In this document: positions 8,418 through 16,674 of the stretch, piece by piece
How the letters are laid out: every line of letters begins with the position of its first letter
How positions within the stretch are numbered: the first letter of the stretch is position 1
Source of the DNA: Planomonospora sp. ID67723
GTDB lineage: Bacteria > Actinomycetota > Actinomycetes > Streptosporangiales > Streptosporangiaceae
Direction: 5' to 3'
Assembly (NCBI RefSeq): GCF_015711605.1
Contig: NZ_JABTEZ010000005.1
Location: 434,001 to 498,000, forward strand
Length of the DNA stretch: 64,000 bases
Made by a program: the position numbers and the translations under genes
Notes under the pieces: model-generated
What the model saw: the letters and a program-made list of their open reading frames with translations, nothing else
Databases searched by the model: none
Told to the model about the DNA's origin: nothing

Positions 8418-9953
8418 ATGCGCAGTCGGCCGCTCCTCGCGCTCATCATCATCGTCCTCGGCATCGTGGGCGGGAGCGTCTACGCGCTGACCCGGCCCGC
8501 GCAGTCCGGGAGCAGGCAGCCGGAGGCCCCCGGTGCGGAGGACACGGCCAGGGCCTACCTGACCGCCTGGGAGGGCAGCGACCTGGCCACGATGGACAGG
8601 CTCGCGGGCGGCACCCCCGCCGACTTCATCGAGCGGCACGTCTCCTTCAGTGAGGAACTGGACATCGAGTCGCTGAGCCTCACTCCGGGGACGATCAGGC
8701 TGCAGGGCGCGCAGGCGGCGGAGATGTCGTTCAAGGGCGTCAGACAGGTGAAGGGGCTCGGCACGTGGCCGTTCTCCTCGACGCTGAAGCTGGCCGTCCG
8801 GGACGGGAGATGGCGGGTGGTCTGGAGCCCGGAGACGCTCCACCCGGCGCTCAAGGACGGCGGGCGGCTCCAGCTCACGGAGACCCCCGGCGAGAAGGCC
8901 GAGCCGGTCACCCGGACGGGGGAGCGTTTCCCCCGCGACAACGGCGCAGAGGACTACCTCGCGGAGCTCCGCGCGGACCTGCCGGAGGAGCCCTCCCAGG
9001 GCGGCTACGCGCTGGAGGCCGTTGCCTCCGACGGGAGGACCCGGCGGCTCCTGGGGGACGATCCCCAACCGGCCGAGCACGTCCGCACGACGTTCTCCCG
9101 CCCGGTCCAGGCCGCGGCGGCGAGGGCGCTGGACGGGGTGGAGCGGCCCGCCGCGATCGTCGCGGTCCGGTCGAGCACCGGGGAGATCCTCGCGATCGCC
9201 GACCGGCTGGGCGGCCGGCACGCGTTCCTGGGCCGGTATCCGGCCGGCTCGACGTTCAAGGTGGTCACCGCCGCGGCCCTGCTCTCGGCGGGACTCGCCC
9301 CGCAGTCCCAGGTCTCCTGCCCGGAGAGCTACTCGCCTCCGGGGGGCCGTCCGTTCCGCAACGCCTCGGGCACCCCTTCCGGATCCCTCACGCTCACCGA
9401 CGCCTTCGCGGTCTCCTGCAACACCGCGTTCATCGAGCAGACGGTGCGCGCGCTGCCCGGCGGCGGCCTGGTGAAGGCCGCCGAGCTGTTCGGCTTCAAC
9501 AAGCCGCTGAAGGTCCCCGCGGCCTCCTGCGTGATCGAGCCGCACGGCGACGACAACGAGCTGGCCTCCGACGCCATCGGCCACAACTCGGTGCTGGCCA
9601 GCCCGCTCTGCATGGCCCTGGCCGCCGCCGCGGTGGAGAGCGGGACCTGGCGCCAGCCGGCCATGACGAAGCGCCCGAAGGAACGGGAGGACGAGGTACC
9701 GCTCCCGCCGGCCGTGGCTGAGGGACTGCGCACGATGATGCGGGCGGCGGTCGCGACCGGTACCGCCTCGGCCGTCCCCTTGCCGGAGGGCACGGCCGGG
9801 AAGACGGGCACCGCCACGGCCACCGGCGGCGGAGAGCACGCCTGGTTCATCGGCTACCGCGACGACGTGGCCTTCGCGGTGCTGGTGGAGGACGGTGGGA
9901 GCGGAGCGCGGAGCGCCCTTCCCATCGCGGCCCGTTTCCTGCGCGCCCTGTAG
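8418..9953 (+). CDS. Penicillin-binding protein, transpeptidase (PBP2a-like N-terminal domain)
   Basis: A 511-residue class B-type PBP. One N-terminal TM anchor (about residues 7-24), an NTF2-like MecA-N domain (about 38-150), then a transpeptidase domain with all three active-site motifs: STFK (Ser278, Lys281), SCN (333-335) and KTG (462-464). It crosslinks peptidoglycan outside the membrane. GGGAG lies 7 nt before the ATG. The conserved N-terminal domain resembles that of low-affinity PBPs, so reduced beta-lactam binding is possible but not shown by the sequence. The gene is divergent from the spermidine-synthase-like gene across 56 bp. Confidence 0.9.
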   Translation: MRSRPLLALIIIVLGIVGGSVYALTRPAQSGSRQPEAPGAEDTARAYLTAWEGSDLATMDRLAGGTPADFIERHVSFSEELDIESLSLTPGTIRLQGAQAAEMSFKGVRQVKGLGTWPFSSTLKLAVRDGRWRVVWSPETLHPALKDGGRLQLTETPGEKAEPVTRTGERFPRDNGAEDYLAELRADLPEEPSQGGYALEAVASDGRTRRLLGDDPQPAEHVRTTFSRPVQAAAARALDGVERPAAIVAVRSSTGEILAIADRLGGRHAFLGRYPAGSTFKVVTAAALLSAGLAPQSQVSCPESYSPPGGRPFRNASGTPSGSLTLTDAFAVSCNTAFIEQTVRALPGGGLVKAAELFGFNKPLKVPAASCVIEPHGDDNELASDAIGHNSVLASPLCMALAAAAVESGTWRQPAMTKRPKEREDEVPLPPAVAEGLRTMMRAAVATGTASAVPLPEGTAGKTGTATATGGGEHAWFIGYRDDVAFAVLVEDGGSGARSALPIAARFLRAL

Positions 9954-9995
9954 GGAAGAAGGTCTCGCGGAGGGCGACACTGTAGGGGATATCAC

Positions 9996-10030
9996 AACCT
10001 ACGAGGGCGTAAGTTACGCTACCGTAGGTT
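9996..10030. promoter_or_regulatory. Inverted repeat overlapping the hemolysin III promoter/start
   Basis: Outer arms AACCTACG (9996-10003) and CGTAGGTT (10023-10030) enclose a second inverted repeat, GCGTAA and TTACGC (10008-10018 region). The repeat ends one base before the ATG at 10032, and there is no Shine-Dalgarno sequence, so transcription probably starts at or very near the ATG (leaderless mRNA) and a bound regulator would cover the start. TetR-type operators have this form; the regulator is unknown. Confidence 0.55.
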
Positions 10031-10031
10031 C

Positions 10032-10706
10032 ATGCCCTCGACCGTTGCTGAGAAACTGTCACTCCCGGACTCGGTCAAGCCTCGTCTCCGCGGCTGGCTG
10101 CACGCCGGGGCGCTGCCCGTCACGCTCGTCGCCGGGTTCGTCCTCGTCGCCCTGGGTCCCACCCTGCAGGCGCGACTCGCCGCGGCGATCTACGCGATCA
10201 CCTCCGGCCTGCTCTTCGGGATCTCGGCCACCTACCACCGCGGCACGCTCTCCCCGCGCCTGGAGGAGGTGCTGCGCCGCCTCGACCACGCCAACATCTA
10301 CCTGATCATCGCGGGCACCTACACCCCGTTCGCACTGCTCGCGCTGGACGGTCCGGCCAGCGCGGTGGTCCTCTCCGTGATCTGGACCGGCGCGATCGCC
10401 GGAGTCCTGTTCCGGGTGCTGTGGACCAGCGCGCCCCGCTGGCTGTCCACCGCCCTCTACATCGCCCTCGGCTGGACCGCCGTGTTCGTGCTGCCCCAGC
10501 TCATGGAAGGCGCCGGGGTGGTGGCGGTGATCCTGGTCATCGTCGGCGGCGTGCTCTACACCGCCGGAGGCGTCGTGTACGGCCTGCGCCGCCCGGACCC
10601 CTCGCCCCGCTGGTTCGGCTTCCACGAGGTCTTCCACGCCTTCACCCTCGCCGCCTACCTGGTGCAGTACGTGGCGGTGTCGCTGGTGGTCTACGGCGCG
10701 TCCTGA
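10032..10706 (+). CDS. Hemolysin III family (PAQR) membrane protein
   Basis: A 224-residue, seven-helix integral membrane protein. The signatures SATYHRG (about residues 73-79), LDHANIYLIIAGTYTPF (about 89-105) and the C-terminal FHEVFHAFTL (about 197-206) place the conserved Ser, Asp and His residues thought to bind zinc in PAQR/Hly-III proteins. Eukaryotic relatives act as ceramidase-like receptors; bacterial function is not settled and the name hemolysin is historical. The start is preceded by an inverted repeat and no ribosome-binding site. It stands alone between a PBP gene and a convergent kinase gene. Confidence 0.9.
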   Translation: MPSTVAEKLSLPDSVKPRLRGWLHAGALPVTLVAGFVLVALGPTLQARLAAAIYAITSGLLFGISATYHRGTLSPRLEEVLRRLDHANIYLIIAGTYTPFALLALDGPASAVVLSVIWTGAIAGVLFRVLWTSAPRWLSTALYIALGWTAVFVLPQLMEGAGVVAVILVIVGGVLYTAGGVVYGLRRPDPSPRWFGFHEVFHAFTLAAYLVQYVAVSLVVYGAS

Positions 10707-10796
10707 CGCGTCCGGCGCCCGAGGAGGACGGTACGGCGCCCCGCGGAGCCCCTCCGGTGAGCCGCCGCGCCCGCCGGGAACCCTCTCCCGGGACTT

Positions 10797-12032
10797 CTAC
10801 GGCGGCCCGGACCGCTGCGCCGGGGCCGTGCGGGGCAGGGTGAGGACGATGCGGATGCCGCCGCTGGCCTGGTTCTCCACCTTCACCTCGCCCCCGTGCC
10901 ATCGGACGATCTTGTCGGTGATGGACAGGCCGACCCCCAGGCCGGCGATCGCCTGCTCCTCGGCGTTCGGAGCGCGGTAGAAATCCTCGAAGACATACTT
11001 CAGGGCCTCCGCCCCGACCGCGATCCCGGTGTCGCGGATCTCCAGTGTGGGAGTGGGCTCGGCGGTGACGGTGACGTCGATGGTGCCGCCGGGCCGGGTG
11101 AACTTGACCGCGTTGTCCAGCAGGTGGCGCAACGCCTCCCGCAGCCGTTCGGCGTCGACCCACACCTCCGCTCCGGCGGGGGCGTGCAGGTTCAGGGTGT
11201 GACCCTTGCTCCGGGCCTCGTCGATGACGTCGGTGATCGCCTGGCGGGTGACGCCGGCCAGATCCGCCCGGTCCGGGCTGAAGCCGAGGCTCCCGGCGTT
11301 GAGACTCGCCAGCAGCAGCAGGTCGTCCAGCAGGTCCAGCAGGTGCGCCCTGTTGCGCTCCACCACCTCCAGGAACCTGAGCTCGGTGGCCTCGTCCAGC
11401 CCGCCTTCCTCCAGCAGTTGCAGGTAGCTCCGGATCGAGGTCATGGGGGTGCGGAGCTCGTGGTTGACCGTGCGCAGGAACTGCTCCTTGAGCTCCCGCA
11501 GCTCCTGCAGACCCTGGGCGACCTGGCCGGACTCCTCCAGGTCACGACCGTGCAGCTCCAGCAGCATGGTGGCGTTCGCGGCCAGGGAGAGCAGCACCTC
11601 CCGCTGCTCGGAGGTCAGCTGGCGCGGCCGGTGGTCGAACAGGCACACCGTGCCCAGGGCGTGACCCCGGCTGCTGAGCAGCGGCGCACCGGCGTAGTAG
11701 CGCACGTGCGGCTCCCCGGTCACCAGCGCGTCTTCCCGGACGCGCGGATCGGCCAGCGCGTCGTGGATCTCCATGGGCGCACCGGCCTCGACGACGTACG
11801 GGCAGAACCCGCTGTCGCGATCCACACCGCTCAGGTCCGTGCCCACCCGGCCCTGGAAGTACTGCCGCTCCCCGCCCACCAGGTTGACCAGCGCGACCGG
11901 CACCCGGCAGATGCGGGCGGCCAGCACGGCGATGCTGTGGAGCTTCGGCTCCAGAGCGGGGTCCAGTACTCCCAGCTCCTCCATCTCCAGCAGCCGCTCG
12001 GCCTCGTCGGCCGGTATCGGCATCTTCGGCAT
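10797..12032 (-). CDS. GAF-domain sensor histidine kinase
   Basis: A 411-residue soluble kinase with no TM segment. A GAF domain (about residues 25-165) is followed by a short coiled coil and a HisKA domain with VNHELRTPMTSIRSYLQLL; the phosphoacceptor His is at about 190. The ATPase domain has the N box LLDNAVKF, the first glycine box DTGIAVG (the usual third Gly is Ala) and the second GLGVGLSI. The GAF sequence resembles those of light- or redox-linked sensors, but no chromophore Cys can be asserted. No response regulator is adjacent, so it is an orphan. ATG at 12032 is preferred over an upstream TTG because AGG lies 6 nt before it. Confidence 0.88.
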   Translation of the reverse strand: MPKMPIPADEAERLLEMEELGVLDPALEPKLHSIAVLAARICRVPVALVNLVGGERQYFQGRVGTDLSGVDRDSGFCPYVVEAGAPMEIHDALADPRVREDALVTGEPHVRYYAGAPLLSSRGHALGTVCLFDHRPRQLTSEQREVLLSLAANATMLLELHGRDLEESGQVAQGLQELRELKEQFLRTVNHELRTPMTSIRSYLQLLEEGGLDEATELRFLEVVERNRAHLLDLLDDLLLLASLNAGSLGFSPDRADLAGVTRQAITDVIDEARSKGHTLNLHAPAGAEVWVDAERLREALRHLLDNAVKFTRPGGTIDVTVTAEPTPTLEIRDTGIAVGAEALKYVFEDFYRAPNAEEQAIAGLGVGLSITDKIVRWHGGEVKVENQASGGIRIVLTLPRTAPAQRSGPP

Positions 12033-12191
12033 TCGCAACCTGCCCGAACCTTTTTGGCGCGCCCCCCGGAAGCACTCGGCATCCCGGGGCCCAGTCGGTT
12101 CATGCCCAGGTCGCCGGTGACCTACCGCGCTCCGGCCGGTTCGTTCCCGGGTCGCCGGGGCTCACCGGCCGGCGCGATCTAGGATGCCCCC

Positions 12192-12572
12192 ATGACGAGC
12201 ATCCGCGAGCTGGCCGCCGAGCCGTACGTCTCGGTGAGCACCTTCCGCAAGGACGGCACGGCGGTGGCGACCCCCGTCTGGGCCGCCCCGGACGGAGAGG
12301 CTCTGGTGATCTGGACCCCCGTCTCGGCGGGCAAGGTCAAGCGGATCCGCAACAACCCCCGGGTCACGCTCAGGGCGTGCGACCTGAGAGGGAACGCCCG
12401 GGGCGGGGAGGCCGAGGGCCGGGCGGAGATCCTGTCGGCGGAGGAGACCGAGCGGGTGCGGGCGCTGCTGAGGAAGAAGTACGGCCTGCAGGGCCGCCTG
12501 GTCATCCTCGGCAGCAGACTCCGGCGGGGCGGCCGGGGGACCGTCGGGATCCGCATCGCTCCCGCGGGCTGA
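12192..12572 (+). CDS. PPOX-class F420-dependent oxidoreductase family protein
   Basis: A 126-residue split-barrel protein. The pattern VSTFRKDGTAVATPVWAAPD near the N-terminus, then KVKRIRNNPRVTLRACD (about residues 51-67), is typical of actinobacterial PPOX-class proteins that bind F420 or FMN. Substrate is unknown. It is divergent from the histidine kinase across about 160 bp and converges with the M20 amidohydrolase gene. Confidence 0.85.
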   Translation: MTSIRELAAEPYVSVSTFRKDGTAVATPVWAAPDGEALVIWTPVSAGKVKRIRNNPRVTLRACDLRGNARGGEAEGRAEILSAEETERVRALLRKKYGLQGRLVILGSRLRRGGRGTVGIRIAPAG

Positions 12573-12638
12573 GCGCCCCCGGGCTCCGGCGCGGGCGGCC
12601 GGCGCCGGTGGGCCGCCGTCCGGAGGGGCGGGTCCGGG

Positions 12639-13838
12639 CTATCCCGCGGCGAGATCGAGGCGCCGGGCGGCGAGCTCGGCGTAGAGGGCCGCGCCGTCCG
12701 CCAGCACGGCGTCGTCGAAACGCGCCTGCGGGGAGTGGTTGTAGGCCGCCTTGCGCGGGTCGAGATCCGGCGGGCACGCGCCGAGCACCACGAACGCCGA
12801 GGGAACCCGGTCGCACACGTAGGAGAAGTCCTCCGCGCCGGTGAACGGCTGGGGCGCCCGGGTGAACCGCCCCTCGCCGTAGACCTCACGGACGGTGTCG
12901 CCGACGAACTCGGCCTCCGTGCCGTCGTTGACCGTGACCGGGTAACCCATGTCGAAGCAGGCGTCCACCTCGAGGCCGTGCGCCGCGGCGATGCCCTCGA
13001 CGAGGGCGACCGACCGCTCCAGGACCCGCTCGTGGGTGGCGGCGGAGAAGGACCTGATCGTCGCCTCGAACCGGGCCTCCTCAGGGATCACGTTGCCGAC
13101 CGTACCGGCGTGGAAGGCCCCGACGGTGACCACCACCGGGTCGAACACGTCGAACCCGCGCGTCACCATCGACTGGAGCGCGAGGACCATCTCGCACGCG
13201 GCGGGGATCGGATCCTTCGCCAGGTGCGGGGCCGAGCCGTGACCCCCGGCGCCGCGCACGGTCACGATGAGCTTGTCGGCGGCCGCCATGATCGTGCCCG
13301 TCCTGGTGAGGAACAGGCCGTTCGGGAGCACCGAGCTGATCACATGCAGGGCGTAGGCCGCGACCGGCGGCTCGCCCGCCGCGTCCAGCACGCCCTCGTC
13401 GATCATGATCTTCGCACCCCGGTGGCCCTCCTCTCCCGGCTGGAACATGAAGATCACATTCCCCGCGAGCCGGTCGCGCCTGGCCGACAGCAGGTGGGCC
13501 GCTCCGGCGAGCATGGTGGTGTGGAGATCGTGGCCGCAGGCGTGCATCCGCCCGTCCAGCCGGGAGACCGTCTCCGCGTCGCCGCGCTCGGAGACCGGCA
13601 GGGCGTCCATGTCGCCGCGGAGCAGCACGGTCGGGCCGGGCAGGTCGCCTCGGAGCACCGCGGTGACCGAGCTCAGCCCCTGGCCGAGCCGTACCTCCAG
13701 GGGGAGGCCGTCCAGCGCGGCCAGCACCTTCTCCTGGGTCCGGGGCAGATCGAGGCCGAGCTCGGGCTCCCGGTGCAGAGCGTGGCGCAGGCGGACCAGC
13801 TCATCGTGCATGTCGGTGGCGGATTCGCGGAGAGACAC
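12639..13838 (-). CDS. M20-family amidohydrolase (N-acyl amino acid hydrolase-like)
   Basis: A 399-residue metallopeptidase-type hydrolase. LLRGDMDALP (first metal ligand Asp and neighbours), MHACGHDLHT (metal-binding Cys/His pair) and FQPGEEGHRGA (catalytic Glu pair) appear in order, and the C-terminal ALYAELAA helix is usual. Relatives release the amino acid from N-acetyl, hippuryl or indoleacetyl conjugates. I chose the GTG at 13838, where GGAGGA lies 8 nt upstream; extending the frame to 13934 adds 32 residues without homology or ribosome-binding site. The divergent neighbour is lysine 6-transaminase, so a link to acylated lysine degradation is conceivable but unproven. Confidence 0.88.
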   Translation of the reverse strand: MSLRESATDMHDELVRLRHALHREPELGLDLPRTQEKVLAALDGLPLEVRLGQGLSSVTAVLRGDLPGPTVLLRGDMDALPVSERGDAETVSRLDGRMHACGHDLHTTMLAGAAHLLSARRDRLAGNVIFMFQPGEEGHRGAKIMIDEGVLDAAGEPPVAAYALHVISSVLPNGLFLTRTGTIMAAADKLIVTVRGAGGHGSAPHLAKDPIPAACEMVLALQSMVTRGFDVFDPVVVTVGAFHAGTVGNVIPEEARFEATIRSFSAATHERVLERSVALVEGIAAAHGLEVDACFDMGYPVTVNDGTEAEFVGDTVREVYGEGRFTRAPQPFTGAEDFSYVCDRVPSAFVVLGACPPDLDPRKAAYNHSPQARFDDAVLADGAALYAELAARRLDLAAG

Positions 13839-14024
13839 GGGACATTCCTCCAGGCGTGTCGGCGGTGACTTCCTTGAGACGATCTTCCCCGACCGGGTGG
13901 AGCGGGAATGCGACCGACCCTCGGCAATGAACAATCTTCACAGAATGACCAGCTTGAGCGTAATGTCTTCAGGTGAAAGCGCCATTGACGGGGAATAATC
14001 TGTCCAACTCACCGTGGAGGGGAC

Positions 14025-15323
14025 ATGGACGTGCACGCCCGCCTCGCTCGCCACCTGCTCGTCGACGGCTACCGGCTGGTCCTGGACCTCGAACGCAGCC
14101 GGGGCTCCCGGCTCGTCGACGCCCGCACCGGCCGCGACTACCTGGACTTCTACACTTTCTTCGCCTCCGCCCCGCTCGGCGTGAACCCGTTCGACGACGA
14201 TCCGGACTTCCTCGCCCTGCTCGGCAAGGTCGCCGCGAACAAGCCCGCCAACTCCGACCTCTACACCACCCACCTCGCCGACTTCGCCGAGACCTTCACC
14301 CGCGTGCTCGGCGACCCCGAGCTGCCCCACCTGTTCTTCGTGGAGGGCGGCGCGCTGGCGGTGGAGAACGCGCTCAAGTGCGCCTTCGACTGGAAGAGCC
14401 GCCGCAACGCCGCCGCCGGCCGCTCTCCGGAGCTCGGAACCAGGGTGCTCCATCTCACCCGTGCCTTCCACGGCCGCAGCGGCTACACCCTCTCGCTGAC
14501 CAACACCGACCCGGTCAAGACGGACAGGTTCCCGAAGTTCGACTGGCCCCGCATCGAGGTGCCCGCCATCCACTTCGGAGACGTCGAGGCGGCCGAGGAA
14601 CGGGCCCTGTTCCAGGCGCGAGCCGCCTTCGCGCGGTATCCGCACGACATCGCCTGCTTCATCGCGGAGCCGATCCAGGGTGAGGGCGGCGACAACCACA
14701 TGCGCCCGGAGTTCCTGCAGGCGATGGAGCGCCTCTGCCACGAGCACGATGCCCTGTTCGTCCTGGACGAGGTGCAGACCGGAGCCGGGACCACCGGTAC
14801 CCCCTGGGCCTACCAGCAGCTCGGCCTGCACCCCGATGTGGTCGCCTTCGCCAAGAAGGTCCAGGTGGGCGGGGTGATGGCGGGCCGCAGGGTGGGCCTG
14901 GTCCCGGAGAACGTGTTCCAGGTGAGCGGCAGGATCAACTCCACCTGGGGCGGAGGTCTGGTGGACATGGTCCGCTCCCGCCGGATGCTGGAGATCATCG
15001 AGCGCGACGGCCTGATCCCGCGTGCCGCCGAGCGCGGTGAGGAACTCCTCTCCGAGCTGCTGAAGATCCAGGAGAGCCTCCCCGGCCTGGTGGAGAACGT
15101 TCGGGGACGGGGCCTGATGTGCGCGTTCGATCTCCCGGACCCGGCGGCACGCGACAGGCTGGTGGTCGCGCTCAGGGAGGACGAGGGCGTGCTGGTCCTT
15201 GCCTGCGGTGAGCGGTCGGTACGGCTCCGCCCGGCACTCTCGGTCACCTCGGCGGAGATCCGGGAGGGCGTCTCCGCCATCACCCGAGCGCTGGCGGCCG
15301 CGGATCTCAGGGTGTCGGCCTGA
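14025..15323 (+). CDS. lat: L-lysine 6-transaminase (L-lysine epsilon-aminotransferase)
   Basis: A 432-residue class III PLP-dependent aminotransferase that moves the epsilon-amino group of lysine to 2-oxoglutarate, giving 2-aminoadipate semialdehyde (cyclised to piperideine-6-carboxylate). Features: FFVEGGALAVENALKCA (about residues 104-120) for PLP phosphate binding, FVLDEVQTG (about 245-253) with the ring-stacking Asp, and AFAKKVQVGG with the Schiff-base Lys (277 or 278). The phrase NSDLYTTHLADF and overall length match the lysine-specific subfamily rather than ornithine or GABA enzymes. GGAGGGG precedes the ATG. In cephamycin producers this gene is paired with pcd and beta-lactam genes; none is present here, so a catabolic or persistence role as in mycobacteria is more likely. 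Confidence 0.9.
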   Translation: MDVHARLARHLLVDGYRLVLDLERSRGSRLVDARTGRDYLDFYTFFASAPLGVNPFDDDPDFLALLGKVAANKPANSDLYTTHLADFAETFTRVLGDPELPHLFFVEGGALAVENALKCAFDWKSRRNAAAGRSPELGTRVLHLTRAFHGRSGYTLSLTNTDPVKTDRFPKFDWPRIEVPAIHFGDVEAAEERALFQARAAFARYPHDIACFIAEPIQGEGGDNHMRPEFLQAMERLCHEHDALFVLDEVQTGAGTTGTPWAYQQLGLHPDVVAFAKKVQVGGVMAGRRVGLVPENVFQVSGRINSTWGGGLVDMVRSRRMLEIIERDGLIPRAAERGEELLSELLKIQESLPGLVENVRGRGLMCAFDLPDPAARDRLVVALREDEGVLVLACGERSVRLRPALSVTSAEIREGVSAITRALAAADLRVSA

Positions 15324-15325
15324 TC

Positions 15326-15598
15326 TCAGGGCGCCGGCTTGGAGGTGTCCCGGGCGGGAGCGCCGCCGGAGGCCTGCTCCAGCCAGAGGCCGATGGCGGT
15401 CACCCGCGAGTCCGCGCCGAGCTTGGCGTAGATGCGGTTCACATGGTTCTTGACGGTCTTCTCACTGAGGAACAGGTGCTGGGCGATCTGCCCGTTGGAG
15501 TGACCGTTCGCGATCAGCTCCATGACTTCGGTCTCGCGCCTGCTCAAGCCCGTCACGACTCTGGGTTCGGCGTTGAACCCGGCATCGTCGACTCTCAT
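15326..15598 (-). CDS. Small LuxR-family HTH protein
   Basis: A 90-residue protein that is almost entirely a GerE/LuxR DNA-binding domain: [18 protein letters not shown] (about residues 18-35), then the recognition helix region [17 protein letters not shown] (about 44-60). There is no receiver or sensor domain, so activity must be controlled by expression level or a partner. The stop lies 2 bp from the lat stop; the two genes converge. Stand-alone LuxR HTH genes of this size are common in actinomycetes. Confidence 0.85.
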   Translation of the reverse strand: MRVDDAGFNAEPRVVTGLSRRETEVMELIANGHSNGQIAQHLFLSEKTVKNHVNRIYAKLGADSRVTAIGLWLEQASGGAPARDTSKPAP

Positions 15599-15705
15599 CC
15601 GGCCTCCGTGGCAGCAACACGGTCAGGTCGCCGAGGCCCCCGGTCTTACGGCGTAGCGATAGCAGCGAGCATAACCTGCAATATCCATCTTTGGTGGACA
15701 AAACA

Positions 15706-15735
15706 GAACGGCCGGTCCCGAAGGACCGGCCGTTC
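15706..15735 (-). terminator. Rho-independent terminator of tRNA-His
   Basis: A perfect 13-bp stem, GAACGGCCGGTCC with GGACCGGCCGTTC, closes a CGAA loop on the plus strand, which is the stable TTCG tetraloop on the transcribed minus strand. It is followed on that strand by TGTTTTG. It starts 4 bp after the encoded CCA. Confidence 0.92.
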
Positions 15736-15738
15736 GCC

Positions 15739-15815
15739 TGGGGTGAGCGAGGGGACTTGAACCCCCGGCATCCAGGACCACAACCTGGCGCTCTGCCAAC
15801 TGAGCTACGCCCACC
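15739..15815 (-). tRNA. tRNA-His (anticodon GTG)
   Basis: A full cloverleaf: acceptor GTGGGCG pairing with CGCTCAC, D-arm GCTC/GAGC, anticodon stem CCAGG/CCTGG around TTGTGGT, and T-arm GGGGG TTCAAGT CCCCT. The anticodon is GTG. The extra G at position -1 pairs with discriminator C73, the hallmark of tRNA-His, and CCA is encoded. The next feature downstream is a strong terminator. Confidence 0.97.
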
Positions 15816-15889
15816 ATGTCCGCCGCAGCGGCACATGAAAAGTGTAGCGGTGTTTGGGAGTCCTCACGTACCCGATTTATCGAGGCTGC

Positions 15890-16045
15890 GTCCATGGCGA
15901 CGCTGCACGTCGCGGCTCGGGGGCTGGTAACCGGTTCCCGCCCTCGTCGCGTCCTCGCTCGTCCCTCGCTGCGGGCGTTCCTCGGTTGGTTCACCGGCGC
16001 CCCCTCGCGGGTCCATGGCGACGCTGCGCGTCGCGGCTCGGGGGC
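15890..16045. repeat. Two 35-bp direct repeats, 121 bp apart
   Basis: 15890-15924 and 16011-16045 are identical except for one base (A versus G). Both begin GTCCATGGCGACGCTGC and end GGCTCGGGGGC. They lie in the non-coding stretch between tRNA-His and the end of orn. The segment between them is GC-rich with repeated CTCG words. No gene was seen in 15816-16048. Confidence 0.85.
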
Positions 16046-16048
16046 GTC

Positions 16049-16651
16049 TCAGGACTTCTTGGTGGAGACCCCTTCGGCGAGCTCGCGTGCGGTGGCGGAG
16101 TCGGGGCCGGGCTGGGGCACGAAGACCGCCGCGCGGTAGTAACGCAGCTCGCGGATGCTCTCGACGATGTCGGCCAGCGCGCGGTGGCCCCCCTGCTTCT
16201 CCGGTGAGGCGAAGTAGACCCGGGGGTACCAGCGCCGGGCCAGCTCCTTGACCGAGGAGACGTCGATCATCCGGTAGTGCAGGAAGGCGTCCACGGCGGG
16301 CATGTCGCGCGCGATGAACGACCGGTCCGTGGCGATGGAGTTTCCGCACAGCGGCGCCTTCTTCGGCTCCGGCACGTGGCTCTTGATGTACTCCAGCACG
16401 AGGGACTCGGCCTCGGCCAGCGTGACGCCGCCACCCAGGACGGTCAGCAGGCCCGAGGCGGTGTGCATCTCCCGCACAACCTCCGACATCTGCTCCAACG
16501 CCTCGGGCGGGGGCTTGATGACCACGTCCACCCCCTCGTCCAGCTGGTTGAGCTCGCCGTCGGTGACCACGCAGGCCACCTCGACGAGGGCGTCACGGCC
16601 GAGGTCGAGCCCGGTCATCTCACAGTCGATCCAGACCAGCAGGTCGCTCAT
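16049..16651 (-). CDS. orn: Oligoribonuclease
   Basis: A 200-residue DEDDh 3'-5' exoribonuclease that degrades 2-5 nt RNAs, including pGpG from c-di-GMP breakdown. [13 protein letters not shown] (residues 5-17) carries the first Asp-Glu pair, the mid-region [10 protein letters not shown] the next Asp, and HRALADI (about 158) the catalytic His and final Asp. The ATG at 16651 is the standard start. It is 23 bp downstream of the DUF2510 gene and probably shares a transcript. In Streptomyces, orn is needed for normal growth and sporulation. Confidence 0.95.
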   Translation of the reverse strand: MSDLLVWIDCEMTGLDLGRDALVEVACVVTDGELNQLDEGVDVVIKPPPEALEQMSEVVREMHTASGLLTVLGGGVTLAEAESLVLEYIKSHVPEPKKAPLCGNSIATDRSFIARDMPAVDAFLHYRMIDVSSVKELARRWYPRVYFASPEKQGGHRALADIVESIRELRYYRAAVFVPQPGPDSATARELAEGVSTKKS

Positions 16652-16674
16652 AGCCTTCAGGGTAGTGCCCCCGC

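Noticed and set aside
15706-15735. Hairpin considered as part of a CRISPR or riboswitch
   Set aside because: It has a TTCG loop and T-run directly after tRNA-His on the same strand, so it is an ordinary terminator; no repeat-spacer arrays were found anywhere in the window.
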